Of a stretch of DNA of 64,000 nt, positions 45,097-56,600 are shown piece by piece (the first letter of the stretch is position 1; every line of letters starts with the position of its first letter). The position numbers and the translations under genes are program-made. The stretch covers positions 27,391,915 to 27,455,914 of the forward strand of contig CAIIXF020000001.1 of the NCBI GenBank assembly GCA_903813345.2, given 5' to 3'. The notes beneath the pieces were generated by a model. The model made no database searches and had not been told where the DNA came from. It was given only the letters and a program-made list of their open reading frames with translations. The stretch comes from Owenia fusiformis. Taxonomy: Eukaryota > Annelida > Polychaeta > Sabellida > Oweniidae.

Positions 45097-45229
45097 AATT
45101 GATCCAAGTAACTGAAAATTGGTTAAAATAATAATTTATAGTTTATTGATGATTCATTCAAATAAGATTTGTGTTTCTTTGTATGGAAACTGTTACAACA
45201 CAAGATTACAATACATTACAAACTCTTAG
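45097..45229 (-). repeat. Split direct repeat B1
   Basis: 133 bp matching 44564-44696, from AATTGATCCAAGTAACTGAA to TTACAAACTCTTAG. It directly abuts A2. Confidence 0.85.
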
Positions 45230-45539
45230 TTTGTTAGTTAAATACAAACAATAAAGTGACATATTATGACACTTAAAATATTACAGTTTATTGACAAAAC
45301 ATACATAAATTAAATAAGACTCAAAACAAGACAACGTAAAATAAAACAAAAACATAAAAACATAAAGTAAAATGAAACTTATAACACATTTATTTGGCGC
45401 AAGGGCGACTAGTTTGCAAGAAAACATATTTATTATGTTTTCATGATAATTTAAAGTAATCAAACTGGTCGCGCCCACCAAGCCGAGGCGCCAAGAATAA
45501 ACTTATGAACATTTACCATGCGTAATGTAGTGAATTTGA

Positions 45540-46421
45540 TTAAATTTGTGCTAACATTCTCTGACTGACTGCTAGTTTGGAAGCGATATTCAATTCTATG
45601 TATCTAAGATAACACTGCGAAGCCCAATCTCCATGTGCCTTAATGGCTTCACCAGTAACGTTAGCGTTGAATGCCCAGGAAGCTCCCCCTCTTCTGCAAC
45701 TATGTCCACTATAAAATGAAGGATTATGTCCTAAATTTTGTAATTTGTTTCTCAAAATTTTAACAAATTTTTGCCTTGTAAATGTAATCAATTTACCATT
45801 CTTTGAGTAAAGAAAGGCTGGAGAAGTTTTCTTATATATATGGAAAGAATTTTTATGATTGAATGCGGACACAATATTTAAGGGAGAACTTTCTTTGGCT
45901 AACACGGGAAGTGTTAAAATGCGTTGTGCTGCTTGGTTTGTTTTAGAGTGTTTTATGAGGAAATCTGAGTCTTGTTTGAAAATATCTTGTTGTAACAGAT
46001 GTTTGTTGTTCTCAAAAGTAGAAGTTGTATAAGGGATAATGTTTCCTGCTCTTGCGAATAAGAACGTAAGTGTGAGGATTAGAAACCAAAATGTGGACTC
46101 TAAATCTGAGGTTAGATCTAAAGAGCCAAAAATTTGAGTTAAAATTTCTGGGGTAATAGGTAAAGCTCTTTTGACGGTGTGTAGATTATTTCTTTGTAAA
46201 CCTTTATAAAGGAGTTTGTATTGGAATTCCCTATGAAGTAAAGGAAAGGGCAATTCATGTAATAAATGTAGAACTTTTATACCGTTTTCATAATTTAAAA
46301 TTGAAGACACTGATTTGAAAGTCCTACTCAAGAATTGCATGTAAATAAGAATGGTGTCTGTTTGAACTGGTAAAAATGCCATGTTGTAATAAACACAAAA
46401 TAAAAGAAAAGTATCCTCCAT
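45540..46421 (-). CDS. Tyrosine recombinase of the YR retrotransposon
   Basis: 293 codons. The active-site set of tyrosine recombinases is visible: R124 (LFARAGN), H240-x-x-R243 (SGHSCRRGG), H263/W266 (KAHGDW) and Y271 or Y274 (CYLRYIE). The GHSxRRGGA and GDWxSxxxxRY arrangement is typical of DIRS/Ngaro recombinases, which integrate circular cDNA. The frame is intact from an internal ATG, though the upstream end overlaps a different frame, so the original start or fusion to the upstream protein is uncertain. It could in principle still make protein. Confidence 0.78.
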   Translation of the reverse strand: MEDTFLLFCVYYNMAFLPVQTDTILIYMQFLSRTFKSVSSILNYENGIKVLHLLHELPFPLLHREFQYKLLYKGLQRNNLHTVKRALPITPEILTQIFGSLDLTSDLESTFWFLILTLTFLFARAGNIIPYTTSTFENNKHLLQQDIFKQDSDFLIKHSKTNQAAQRILTLPVLAKESSPLNIVSAFNHKNSFHIYKKTSPAFLYSKNGKLITFTRQKFVKILRNKLQNLGHNPSFYSGHSCRRGGASWAFNANVTGEAIKAHGDWASQCYLRYIELNIASKLAVSQRMLAQI

Positions 46422-46515
46422 TGTGTGTATAAATTCTGCCAGGTTTTGCTGTTATATGCAGACATCATGTTGTGATTAGCTTGCTTTTTGAGCTCCTTGA
46501 TTTGATCTGGAAAAA

Positions 46516-46866
46516 TTACCAACATTCATTAAAATTGAAATGATAAGATTTGATTTTGTACTCGACTGAATTCACTGGGAGCAATTGTTTAGCTTTGTTT
46601 TGGAATTCTAAGTCTGTATGCCACCTGCTGAGACTATCTGCTAACACATTGGTATGACCGGGTATGTGTGTTGCTTTGATTTGAAAGTTGTGCGTAGCTG
46701 CTACGAAAGAAATTTCTCTTAAGAGCAACAGTAAAAACTTATCTCTGGATTTACCGGTGTTGATCACCAATACCGAAGTTTGGTTGTCGCAATTGACCAA
46801 AAGGCGTTTCTTTTGGAAGTGGTGACCCCAGAGTTTTAATGCTAATAATATAGCTAGTAATTCCAA
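46516..46866 (-). pseudogene. RNase H fragment of the YR retrotransposon
   Basis: 116 codons starting at MELLAILLALKLWGHHF, which corresponds to the second strand and helix of retroelement RNase H (family motif NxLELLAIxxAL with the catalytic Glu). It continues with NCDNQTSVLVINTGKS (catalytic Asp in CDN) and HIPGHTNVLADSLSR, the conserved C-terminal His/Asp segment. The first catalytic strand and the whole reverse transcriptase are missing because repeat A1 begins only about 30 bp upstream. Confidence 0.75.
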
Positions 46867-46897
46867 AGCGTTAATGCTGTAAGATTGTAAGAAATGA

Positions 46898-47244
46898 AAA
46901 TGAATTTTAACGTCGACTGGAATTTTAAAAAGAAGCTGTTGATATAAGAAGTTCTTTGTTGTAAATAAAAGATTGAAATTACTTTAATTAATTACAATAT
47001 TGAAAATAACTTGATTTGAAATAAATGAAAGTATAAAAACCTTACCTGGAATTTTAAAAAAGAAGCTGTTGATATAAGAAGTTCTTTGTTGTAAGTGAAG
47101 GTAAGTAAAATTGGCGGGTAATAATTATAATATTGGGTCATGTGACAACAGGTAAGGTTTCTATTGGTTGAAGTTAATTATGTTGACCAATTAAATTACA
47201 GCATTTTAGGTACCAACAATTGGTCTCAAAAATACGACAAATTA
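46898..47244 (-). repeat. Split direct repeat A1
   Basis: 347 bp, near-identical to 44751-45096 from AAATGAATTTTAACGTCGAC to TCTCAAAAATACGACAAATTA. It contains two internal copies of AAGAAGCTGTTGATATAAGA followed by AGTTCTTTGTTGTAA. Confidence 0.88.
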
Positions 47245-47348
47245 ATTAACTGATATATATTTACATTTACAGTCTTGACTTCCATTTGTCCCATAAGTGG
47301 AGTCTCAAAAGCTCGCCTCGTTTCAAAATGAAATTATATAACTTGCAG

Positions 47349-47420
47349 AACCTGTTGCTACAACTACGTCTACTGCAGCGCCGACGACAGAGGGCGTTAC
47401 TACTGCTCCAGCGCTACCAG
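47349..47420 (+). CDS. Exon 3: threonine-rich linker
   Basis: 72 bp, phase 1 to 1, with acceptor AACTTGCAG and donor CCAGGTATAG. It reads PVATTTSTAAPTTEGVTTAP then ALP. This is a Ser/Thr/Pro-rich linker likely to be O-glycosylated, joining the EGF-like and LamG parts. Confidence 0.68.
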
Positions 47421-50400
47421 GTATAGAATGATTAATATAACATTTAGAATTAGTTGTTCAGTCAGTATGTAGCTCATATGGTGTGAGCTATTGTTTACTC
47501 GAGTCTCTAGCCAATTCTTGGCTAGAAGTGATTCCATCTGGAACTCCGTGAACTATTGTAAAATCTCAGTGGCCATAGAATATGGTAAGCTATTGTCACC
47601 AACTATCCGTCTGTCCGAGCCGTCTTTCAACATATTGGTACCTCATTTGAAATCCCCGATGACAATTCAAATGGCTTCACTTTTAAAATGTGTCAATAAA
47701 AACGTCCATTTGTCCCATAAGTGGTGTCTCAAAAGCTCGCCTTTTATTGCCAAAACCCGGGGGTTTCACTCCAATATAATGTACTTCTTAATACCTATGT
47801 GCCGCCCCAAAGACCCCCTTTTGAGCATTATTTCCTTCTCAATTTCCTCTCAAGATCGAAAGTTTCCATGTTTAATTCCTCTGAGACTTATAATTGACTA
47901 AAAAATCAACTTTTCTAGTGATTTGTTCCAGGCCTTTACAACTGATTTAAAGGGGCAATACCGGAAATCGGGAATAATTCCTTAGAAAAACTTCAAAATA
48001 AATCGTTGGTGCCTCAAACCTGCCCCTAAGAATGGCTACGACGTGAACTTACTTTTGTCAAAATACCGGAGCCTGAAAAAAATCACTCACCTAGATATCA
48101 ACGAAAGAAGTGTCAGTTTCGTTCGACTGCGAGAGCAAAATTGAAGCTGAGCTAAACGGTTTTCGTTTGTCGTAAAATTGACCTCATTTAACTGCGCCAT
48201 CTGGCGAATGAATCATTGTTTCGTGTCATATGATTCGTTGTTTTGTGTCACGTGACCTACCTTTAGACCTTTTGCCACCTATCGTAAGTTAATCGAATTA
48301 AAATGAAATTTTTCGATCCAAGAAGAAAATTTGCACAAAAATTATAAACTCCGCTTGACATAATCTTTTTCACTCTATCGTCTTCTTGATGAGGCAGATC
48401 GGAACTTGGGATTAATAGCCATTCAACCAAGCCACAAAAAGTATGTATATTAGTTGTTCAACATGTTCAATTGTGTTAATATTTCCCGGAACTCGGCCTT
48501 TAACGAATTTAATACAATTTTTTGTAGTTTGACTTAAAAAGGGTACTTTCATAGACAATTTTCCCTGTTTTTTTCCTCTCAGAATGGCCGCCATTTTCCA
48601 TGTTTTATACTCAAAGCTAAAATTGGCCGTGCTGCACATACCTACCCAAATTATTTGGAGTGAACCCCCCGGGGCCAAAAATCAGGTCTTCAGCTTTATT
48701 TGTTTTAATTGCATGAGTATTTTAACAAGTTTTGCTCTTAAAATGTGTGTAAAAAGTAAAATCGTCCCATAAGTGGCGTCCCAAAAGTTCGCCTCTTACA
48801 AAATGCACTTTTATCTCGAAAAACCAGGCATTATTCTCTTAATGTGCAAGGAGTTTTACAGGTAGCTTATTTCATAGGTTAAGAATAATGTCTACAAGTT
48901 TCGACAACATATGGCGCAAAGATTCAAAGTACCCGCAACTTGAGATATCCAAACGTACTGCATTAATTTGTTTAAAAATGTACAGAGAGCTATAGATTGA
49001 TAGTATGAAGTCAAGAACTTTTGGCAAAAAGTCTCGTAAATTTAAAAATTGCCGCCGTTGTAATTGCTGAAATATCCTGTTTCTGCTCTTAATTGTCATT
49101 AATCCTCAAGGTATTTAATCAGATTGCTTGAAATTTTACAGCTACTTTATTTTAATGTCTCCAAGTTACAACAGTGGCCATGGTCATTTGAAAACGGGTA
49201 CACTATGTGCGCCCAGTGCTTATTCTATTTAAAGGTCATATATAAAGTTTAAACTACTGTGGCTTATTTTGTAGTCTTACCAAATGTTATCAAAATGTGA
49301 TGTGCGAAACTTTGTTTTTGAATTTCAAAAAGTGTTTTTGAAGGACTTTTTGTTCGAAAAATCGTGAATTAATTCAAAACTAAATTTTAGAGCACACATA
49401 TATCTTTTAATAAGTGATAATTCACACCTATGCGTAGTATTAATTCCAACGTGTCTTTTGCAGGAATAATAATGAAAATTGGTTGATAAATAAGCGAGAA
49501 ATGAACTCATCCATGTGTGAAAGTAGTTCAGAGAAAAATGCATTTTAAAATTTTAGTTCTTATAGAAACCAATGGTGCAGCAATATTTAAACACAATATA
49601 TTCTTCTTTTCAACCCAGTCAGACAATCGATGTTGGTTTATTTTGAAAGTTTAGCATATTATTTAGACACAGTTGTCAAAAGAAATATATTTGAATTTTT
49701 TTTCAAAACATAATTGCACCCTACGACATTACGATGATGTCACTTAGGGTGTACATTTTTGAATATGCTAAAACATTTAAGTGGTACACAAGGTATGACA
49801 TTTTAATATTGAAATATTATGTCCTTTGTTTAATCTTCGCAGTGGTGTTAAAAAGTTAATATGTTTTGCACTATATAGTGGAATATTTAATGATTAAAAA
49901 CGTTCAACTTTTATTTGAAAAATGGCGGGAAATTTGAATATTTGAAAAATGAAAATCGGAATACTTTTCCTTCCCTAATTTTTTAAAAAATCTCTAAATA
50001 ACTTTTAAAGTCATGAGAAATACTAAATGAATGATAAAAACATATTTTCAAATTTTAGATGGGGCCTTTTACACGTTTTTGTTTCAGAAAAATAAGCAAA
50101 ATGACTACTTATTGTTTTCAATCATTTAGAAATGTTCTTGTCATGGGAAGTAATTAAGTCTCAAATCTCATTACTGGATTTTTTCGCATCATATACGCCC
50201 CCCTAATGGCCCATGGGCCAAAAATCGAATGTTGTACGCTTATACACCCATGGGCCTATAAAAATTGACTATTTATTGATTTTTTCAATAAATTCAAGAG
50301 TATTTTGTCACTGGCAGATCGTTCTGTCGTTACTTTGTTTCATTGTATTAACATTCATTAACAACTTAACATTCCATTGTATTCATCAGCTCTTCTCGCC

Positions 50401-50708
50401 TTTACGCCCACTTGGCCAAAAATCGAAAGTAGCACACTTATACGCCCATGGGCGAAAAATAAGAGGTAAAATAACAGACGAAATTACCCCTTCTTTCAGT
50501 TATACACCCAGGGCTTATATGCGAGAAAATCCGGTATGCGAATTTAAATAATTTCAATATCAATTTTAAAATTGTACAGTTTTATTTCCAGAATTGCCAC
50601 GAGCCTATCATATTTTGTCTAGCAGCGATTCAATACATTACAATACTGAAATAATACATCCATTGCTCCGTCTGATACGTTTTGTAGCTTTTTTTATAAA
50701 AGTTTCAG
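47421..50708. other. Intron 3 of the LamG gene
   Basis: Three short related segments with CCATAAGTGGNGTC and CAAAAGCTCGCCT occur at 47291 (just outside), 47713 and 48768. A dispersed repeat at 49219-50070 matches 20968-21337. Two related segments with GGCCAAAAATCGAA and CCCATGGGC are at 50210-50260 and 50410-50455. No gene is supported. Confidence 0.4.
49219..50070. repeat. Dispersed repeat, copy 2 (uninterrupted)
   Basis: It runs in parallel with 20968-21337 in segments, from TAAAGGTCATATATAAAGTT to ATATTTTCAAATTTTAGATG. At the last point it continues where the other copy is interrupted by the 1298-bp element. Confidence 0.55.
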
Positions 50709-51118
50709 ATGTGCACATTACCTTTAACATTGATTCTGTGAGTGGGACAACAATCACCTCAACCGATGGCCTTCTCAGTGGAACACTTTGGTCTTCTCCT
50801 TACTTCGTATCAGGTAAGGTAGGAAAGACCATATCATTTGACGGAACTGGACAGATGATAGATTTCGGAAATCAGCGCGCAACCTGCTTGGGAAATCTTG
50901 ACAATTGTGTCAATGGACACAGCATGGTATTTTGGTTTTATCACAACACACCAACTATATCCACAACCTATTATTATTATATATCATCAGGTGGCCAAAA
51001 TAGCGGTCCAACTAGCCATGGAATAGCGGTCCGGATTAATGCGGATGACACTCTTGGTTTCTACCATGCAACAACAGCGAATAAACAATGGGACACTACG
51101 GTGAACAATATTGCTACT
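50709..51118 (+). CDS. Exon 4, first part: LamG domain N-terminal half
   Basis: The acceptor ATAAAAGTTTCAG precedes ATGTGCAC in phase 1. It reads DVHITFNIDSVSGTTITSTD and later GKVGKTISFDGTGQMIDFGN and SMVFWFYHNT, the strand pattern of LamG/pentraxin-like domains. An alternative acceptor at 50591 keeps the same frame and would add 39 residues. The frame runs into the Gypsy LTR after NNIAT. Confidence 0.72.
51114..51118. repeat. Target site duplication, left copy
   Basis: CTACT, repeated at 62365-62369. The host frame is restored when one copy is kept. Confidence 0.8.
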
Positions 51119-51748
51119 ATAGCGTTGCCGGAAGTGATGCATTGTGGGTGATGTGTTAAATAAATGATTACTGATATAAGTACCCTAAATGTGTCACAAT
51201 TCTATGAATAAAAGTGCAAAATTTGCCTAAGTGTGTGTACTACTCATAACAATGTGAATATGAAATCACATATAGCAAGTAAAGCAGTTAATTGTAATAA
51301 AGGTAGCGTGTAGATTTGTTTGCATTGATATTTACATTTGTGATTATGTAAAATGTAATTAAGCCTCATAAAGAGGCATGAAGCTTTTATGTATTTTGTA
51401 ACATTGTAATTGTAGTATGAAAAGAAAATATATCTTCATCTATTTATTGCGCTGTATGCCCATCGAAGGTGTCTCTTCTGTAGCACTGAGGAATTATTGT
51501 AGCGGTAACGTGCGGTATAAACTTAAAGCTTATAGGTTCCAAGCATATGCAGGCGTCACATAGTGCATGACATCTATGGCTGGCGTCCCATCACAGACTG
51601 ACATCAAAGTAACATCCTGGTTAGGCCAGTGCCCTCAGCTAGTCATCACCTCAGTTAACCTCATCATAGGGATCCCAGTGCATCAAGAATCAAAGAAAAA
51701 TAGCACGTTTACGCGATACCACGATATTACACACTGAGGTTTAGCTTC

Positions 51749-51776
51749 TAGAGCATCACTACTGGGTGATGCTCTA
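51749..51776. other. LTR hairpin
   Basis: TAGAGCATCAC and GTGATGCTCTA form an 11-bp perfect stem with a six-base loop; the same hairpin is at 61126-61153 in the other LTR. Confidence 0.6.
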
Positions 51777-51824
51777 ATATGTTCATTTATACATTATTAT
51801 ACTGTATTTGACATAAGACCTTTA

Positions 51825-52366
51825 ATAAGTGAATTGTCAAATATCCTTGTACAGGATATAAATTAGTACAGGGCCTTTAAATATTGAATTGTCAAATATC
51901 CTTGTACAGGATATAAATTAATACAAGGCCTTTAATTGACAAATATCCTTGGACAGTATATGAATTTATACAGGGCCTTTAATTGACAAATATCCTTGGA
52001 CAGGATACGAATTTATACAGGGCCTTTAATTGACAAATATCCTTGGTCAGGATATGAATTTATACAGGGCCTTTAATTGACAAATATCCTTGGACAGTAT
52101 ATGAATTTATACAGGGCCTTTAATTGACAAATATCCTTGGACAGGATATGAATTTATACAGGGCCTTTAATTGACAAATATCCTTGGACAGGATATGAAT
52201 TTATACAGGGCCTTTAATATTGAATTGTCAAATATCCTTGTACAGGATATAAATTAATACAGTGCCTTTAATTGACAAATATCCTTGGACAGGATACAAA
52301 TTTATACAGGGCCTTTAATTGACAAATATCCTTGGACAGGATATGAATTTATACAGGGCCTTTAAT
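51825..52366. repeat. 47-bp tandem array in the 3' LTR
   Basis: About 11-12 units built on GGCCTTTAATTGACAAATAT then CCTTGGACAGGATATGAATT and TATACAG, with a variant unit (CCTTGTACAGGATATAAATT). Confidence 0.9.
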
Positions 52367-52987
52367 TATTCTTGTGCAGAATATATTATGTGAAGACATC
52401 GGCATCTGGACGATTGGCTCAAGTATAAACCCCGGGTTTTGGTCTCATCGAAGATCCCCGGGTGATTTCGATCCCCGGGTGATTTCTATCTTTCCTTTTC
52501 AATCCTTATTTCTCATAGAAAACACCAAGAAAACTGAATTTAACTTTCTATATACATCTATTTACACTTTATATACGTTTTCCCACCCCCCTAGTACATA
52601 ATTTGTGTTATATTCTTACATTTTTACTAGATTTTGTTCAAGAGCTTCAAGATTTGATCTTCCCGCTTTCGAAAGCTACCTGTGCACTGCGCATGTCCAA
52701 GACAGTCCAAGACGCCACAAATGGCAATTGACGCACCGCGCATGCGTCCCGGAAGTTAAGAAAGTCTAAACTTCCGGTAAAAACAAACGTGAACATTTTA
52801 TGTTTATACTTGAAAATGAGAAGATAGTAAGAGATTACATTAATATAAAATGATATAAGAATGCTGAAATATAATGCAAGTACAGGATCGAACTAATGAA
52901 TTGAACAGTTGAAGGTAAGAAAGTATGGCACGTAAAAGATCAGGTGAAATGAATTTGTAAATTTTCTGAGTTCCTAAAAATGCTACA

Positions 52988-53001
52988 TTACTCCCCTCTT
53001 A
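52988..53001 (-). other. Polypurine tract
   Basis: In sense TAAGAGGGGAGTAA immediately precedes the 3' LTR, the expected plus-strand primer site. Confidence 0.8.
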
Positions 53002-53022
53002 GATTCTTCGTCCCGAAGAATC
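53002..53022. other. Perfect hairpin beside the polypurine tract
   Basis: GATTCTTCG, loop TCC, CGAAGAATC: a 9-bp perfect stem directly upstream (in sense) of the polypurine tract. Confidence 0.6.
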
Positions 53023-53104
53023 ACTATAATTGTAAATCCGAACATTTACATTGAATTCATTTAAAATTGTTGTAGTTTTAATGTCTTGCATGCAATAACA
53101 ATAC

Positions 53105-53615
53105 CTGAACTATGTTTATAATGGCATGCAATGTCGAGACTGGATACAATGTTCATAATGGCATGCGATGTTGAGACTGGATACAATGTTCATAATGGCA
53201 TGCGATGTCGAGACTGGATATAATGTTCATAATGGCATGCGATGTCGAGACTGGATACAATGTTCATAATGGCATGCGATGTCAAGACTGGATACAATGT
53301 TCATAATGACATGTGATGTCGAGACTGGATATAATGTTCATAATGGCATGCGATGTTGAGACTGGATACAATGTTCATAATGGCATGCGATGTCGAGACT
53401 GGATACAATGTTCATAATGGCATGCGATGTCGAGACTGGATATAATGTTCATAATGGCATGCGATGTCGAGACTGGATACAATGTTCATAATGGCATGCG
53501 ATGTCAAGACTGGATACAATGTTCATAATGACATGTGATGTCGAGACTGGATATAATGTTCATAATGGCATGCGATGTTGAGACTGGATACAATGTTCAT
53601 AATGGCATGCGATGT
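53105..53615. repeat. 37-bp tandem array between pol and the 3' LTR
   Basis: About 13 units of AATGTTCATAATGGCATGCG then ATGTCGAGACTGGATAC. Variants (GTTGAG, GTCAAG, GACATGTG) recur in the same order in two successive blocks, so a multi-unit block was duplicated. Confidence 0.88.
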
Positions 53616-53630
53616 TGGTAATTATAATTA

Positions 53631-56600
53631 TTAACTGTCCTCAGTCTGTGTTGCGATGGATACTTTTTCACCCTGGAATGAGATTTGATTCAACGGATTG
53701 AGTGTCAGGCTTGACATTTGCCAAGTGATTTGTCTTTCCCCTTCTTGAATGGTAAAGTACTCATCTCGTCGGACGCCTGGTAATACATTGACCTTTCTGT
53801 TGTTGGATTTCCTTCCCTTCTTTAAGCATTTCTGCATGTATAGGGCCCTCTTGTTGTCAGCCTCTGAAGAGGGTGCTCCAACCCCAAAAAGACGGGGGTC
53901 CAGCTTACTGGCGAGGATGCTATCATCATCTCCCTCCAAAGGCTCCAAAGGAATAAGCTTGGGAAAGTGGGGTGGGGGTATAGAGGGGGTGATTATTACT
54001 CTTCTCGGGGGTGATTTGGTGGGCACCTCATCTGTAGGAGCGGTAGGAGGGGTAGAGTTTTGAGCTGTGGGAGGCCTCAATGGCCCAAAAACTTGAGTGA
54101 GTCTATCTGACACATTAAGAGTAGAAGTATGTGTTGAGTCTGACACAGTAGGTGTTGAGTCTGACACAGTAGGGGTAGATGTGGAGTCTGACACAGTAGG
54201 GGTAGTTGTTGAGTGTTCATCTGAGGACGTTTCTGTTGGTTCATCCTGCAAGACATTCAGTGCATGTTCTATGGTTTTGGTCAGCATATTTCCTAAGGTG
54301 GCTTTTAGGACTTTGTTGGGGTTGACGCACCCAAGGCCTAGGTCTTTTTCATCCGAGAATGAAAAAGGCAGGGCAACTGGTGCTTCCATATCTTCATAAG
54401 TCTCCTCCTCAGGCAGGGTTGATGGGATGGTGGCTACTGGTAGTTTTGGAAGGGTGATGGATGTGATGGGTATTGATGCCTCTTCTATTTGTGGGACTAG
54501 TGTTGGCATAGTGATGGGTGTTGTAGTTAAGGGATCATAGATGGTCATTGGGTCTGCCCGACATCTGGTGAGGTGCCTCGCCAACCCACTTGGCCTTTCA
54601 AAAGGGATGTTGCAGTTAGGATTGGGACACCTATAATTGGTAGTACATCTGTGCATGGACATGTTGTGGGGAGAGTCAAATTTCCTCCTGCATACTGGGC
54701 ATTTCAAGTGATTTCTTCTCTTCATTCCGTCCCCTCTGGTTGGCCCTCCTCGTCCACGACCACCTCTCTGGTTATAGGATCTGTTCGTCAAAAACTTTGG
54801 TGTTTTCACAACTCGACCACTGCGAGTAGTGGTTGTAGGGACTTCTTCAGAAGGCTCAGTCTCATCTTCTCCGTGATCATCTCTCGGTGGTGAGTCAACA
54901 ACATCTAAATTTGGCCCCAAAAATGGCTTGAGACGGTTGTGGTGCACTGTTTTCAGTTTGCGACCAGTATCGATTTCATACACCAAATCACTCAGATTCT
55001 GTTTGATGATATATGGGCCTTCCCATCGGTTTTGTAACTTGGGTGACAGTCCTACTTTACGTGCCGTTGCATGAAGCCAGACTGAGTCTCCAGGATGGTA
55101 ACGCTGGGTGACCAGTTTATTGTCATAATGATGTTTCTGTCTCTCTGCAGTTTTCAGCAAAGTTTCTCGGGCATGTTCATGAATTTCCCAGAGTGCTTCC
55201 CTCGTCTCCACAACATATTGCTGGTAGATGATTGGATCATGTCCCTTAGGGGCAGGGCCTAACAAAAGGTCAATGGGTAGCTTCAACTCTCTTCCAAACA
55301 TCAATCTAGCAGGAGAATAACCGGTACTGGGATGAACAGAGGACCTATAAGCAAACAGTAACCACTGTAATTTTTCGTCCCAATCTCGCTGATTCTTTGA
55401 GATCACCTTTCGTAACATTAGTTCCAGTGTGCGATTGAATCGTTCCACCATACCGTTACCCTGAGGGTGATACGGGGTAGTTCTTGTCTTGTCAATGCCT
55501 AAAAGGTCACTAAGCTCTTTTAGTAGGTCACCATCAAATTGTCTTCCTTGGTCTGTGTGAAGTGACAGTGGAACTCCAAATCGAGATATCAAAGTGTCAC
55601 TGACAGCTTCCGCTACAACCTCTGCAGTTATACTGGCTAATGGGACAGCCTCTGGCCATTTAGTAAAGGAATCTTCCATCACTAAGACATAGGAATTGTC
55701 TTTGTAAGTTGCAGTAAGAGGACCTAACAAATCAATGAAAACTCTTTCTAATGGTGCGCCTACAACATGAGACTTCAATTGAGCTTTCGGTCTCTTATTG
55801 GGCATACTGGCCGCTTGGCATGCTTCACATTGTCGACACCACTCTTCGATGTATTCTCTGTAATTAGGCCAGTAGTAACGAGACCTTATCCTGTCCACAG
55901 TGCGATTTATTCCCATATGTCCAAGTTGACTGTGTAGGCCGTCAAAGACATCACGATATAAAGCTTTCGGAATAACAGCTTGAACAATCACATCTCCATG
56001 AATTCCAGGATTGATTGTCCTTGACAAAACATCATCTTCCAGACTAAGAGACGAATATTGGCCCCAGAACTGCTTGTGCACTGGACTCAAACAAGCTATT
56101 TCTTGTCGGGTTGGTCGTTCACCATTTTTGACCCACACAATTACATCCTTCAATACATCATCGTCAGATTGTTTACTCCTCATATCGTGAGTTGGTATTA
56201 GCCAGTTTTCATCTTGTTCTGTAATTTGGCGGATATGTTCATCACAAGATTGTGAATCTCTAGTTTCATGGCGTTCACATTTTGAACATGGACCACATGG
56301 AGGAATCCGTGACAAGCCATCTGCGTTGCCATGCTTCAGTCCAGCCCTATGTTCAATTGTGAAGTCATATGTTTCCAGGACCTCCAGCCATCGAGCCATC
56401 TGACCTTCCGGTCGTTTAAAATTGGCCAACCATCTGAGTGAACCATGGTCAGTTCTGACTTTGAAATGAGCACCATACAGATAGTGATGGTAATTCTTCA
56501 CCGACAGCACAATAGCCAGGAGCTCTCGTCTCGTAACACAGTAATTTCGCTCAGGTCGGCTTAAAGTTTTACTGAAATAAGCAACAGGCCTCTCCACTCC

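Larger units (their letters stand above)
44564..47244 (-). mobile_element. Internally deleted Ngaro/PAT-like tyrosine-recombinase retrotransposon
   Basis: Read on the minus strand the order is A1 (47244-46898), coding part (46866-45540), B1 (45229-45097), A2 (45096-44751), B2 (44696-44564). A1 and A2 are direct copies of about 346 bp, and B1 and B2 direct copies of 133 bp. This A-ORFs-B-A-B pattern is the split direct repeat structure known from Ngaro and PAT-type DIRS elements, which integrate by tyrosine recombinase without target duplication. Only the RNase H and recombinase parts remain; gag and reverse transcriptase are gone. B1 and A2 abut directly, while A2 and B2 are separated by about 54 bp. 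It lies in intron 2 of the LamG gene. Confidence 0.78.
51119..52987 (-). repeat. 3' LTR (in element sense)
   Basis: 1869 bp, starting in sense with TGTAGCA next to the polypurine tract and ending GCTAT. The termini are an imperfect inverted pair (TGTAGC/GCTATA) instead of the usual TG...CA. It contains a 47-bp tandem array and a hairpin at 51749-51776. Confidence 0.92.

Noticed and set aside
51825-52366. CRISPR-like array
   Set aside because: Units are contiguous without unique spacers and lie inside a eukaryotic LTR.
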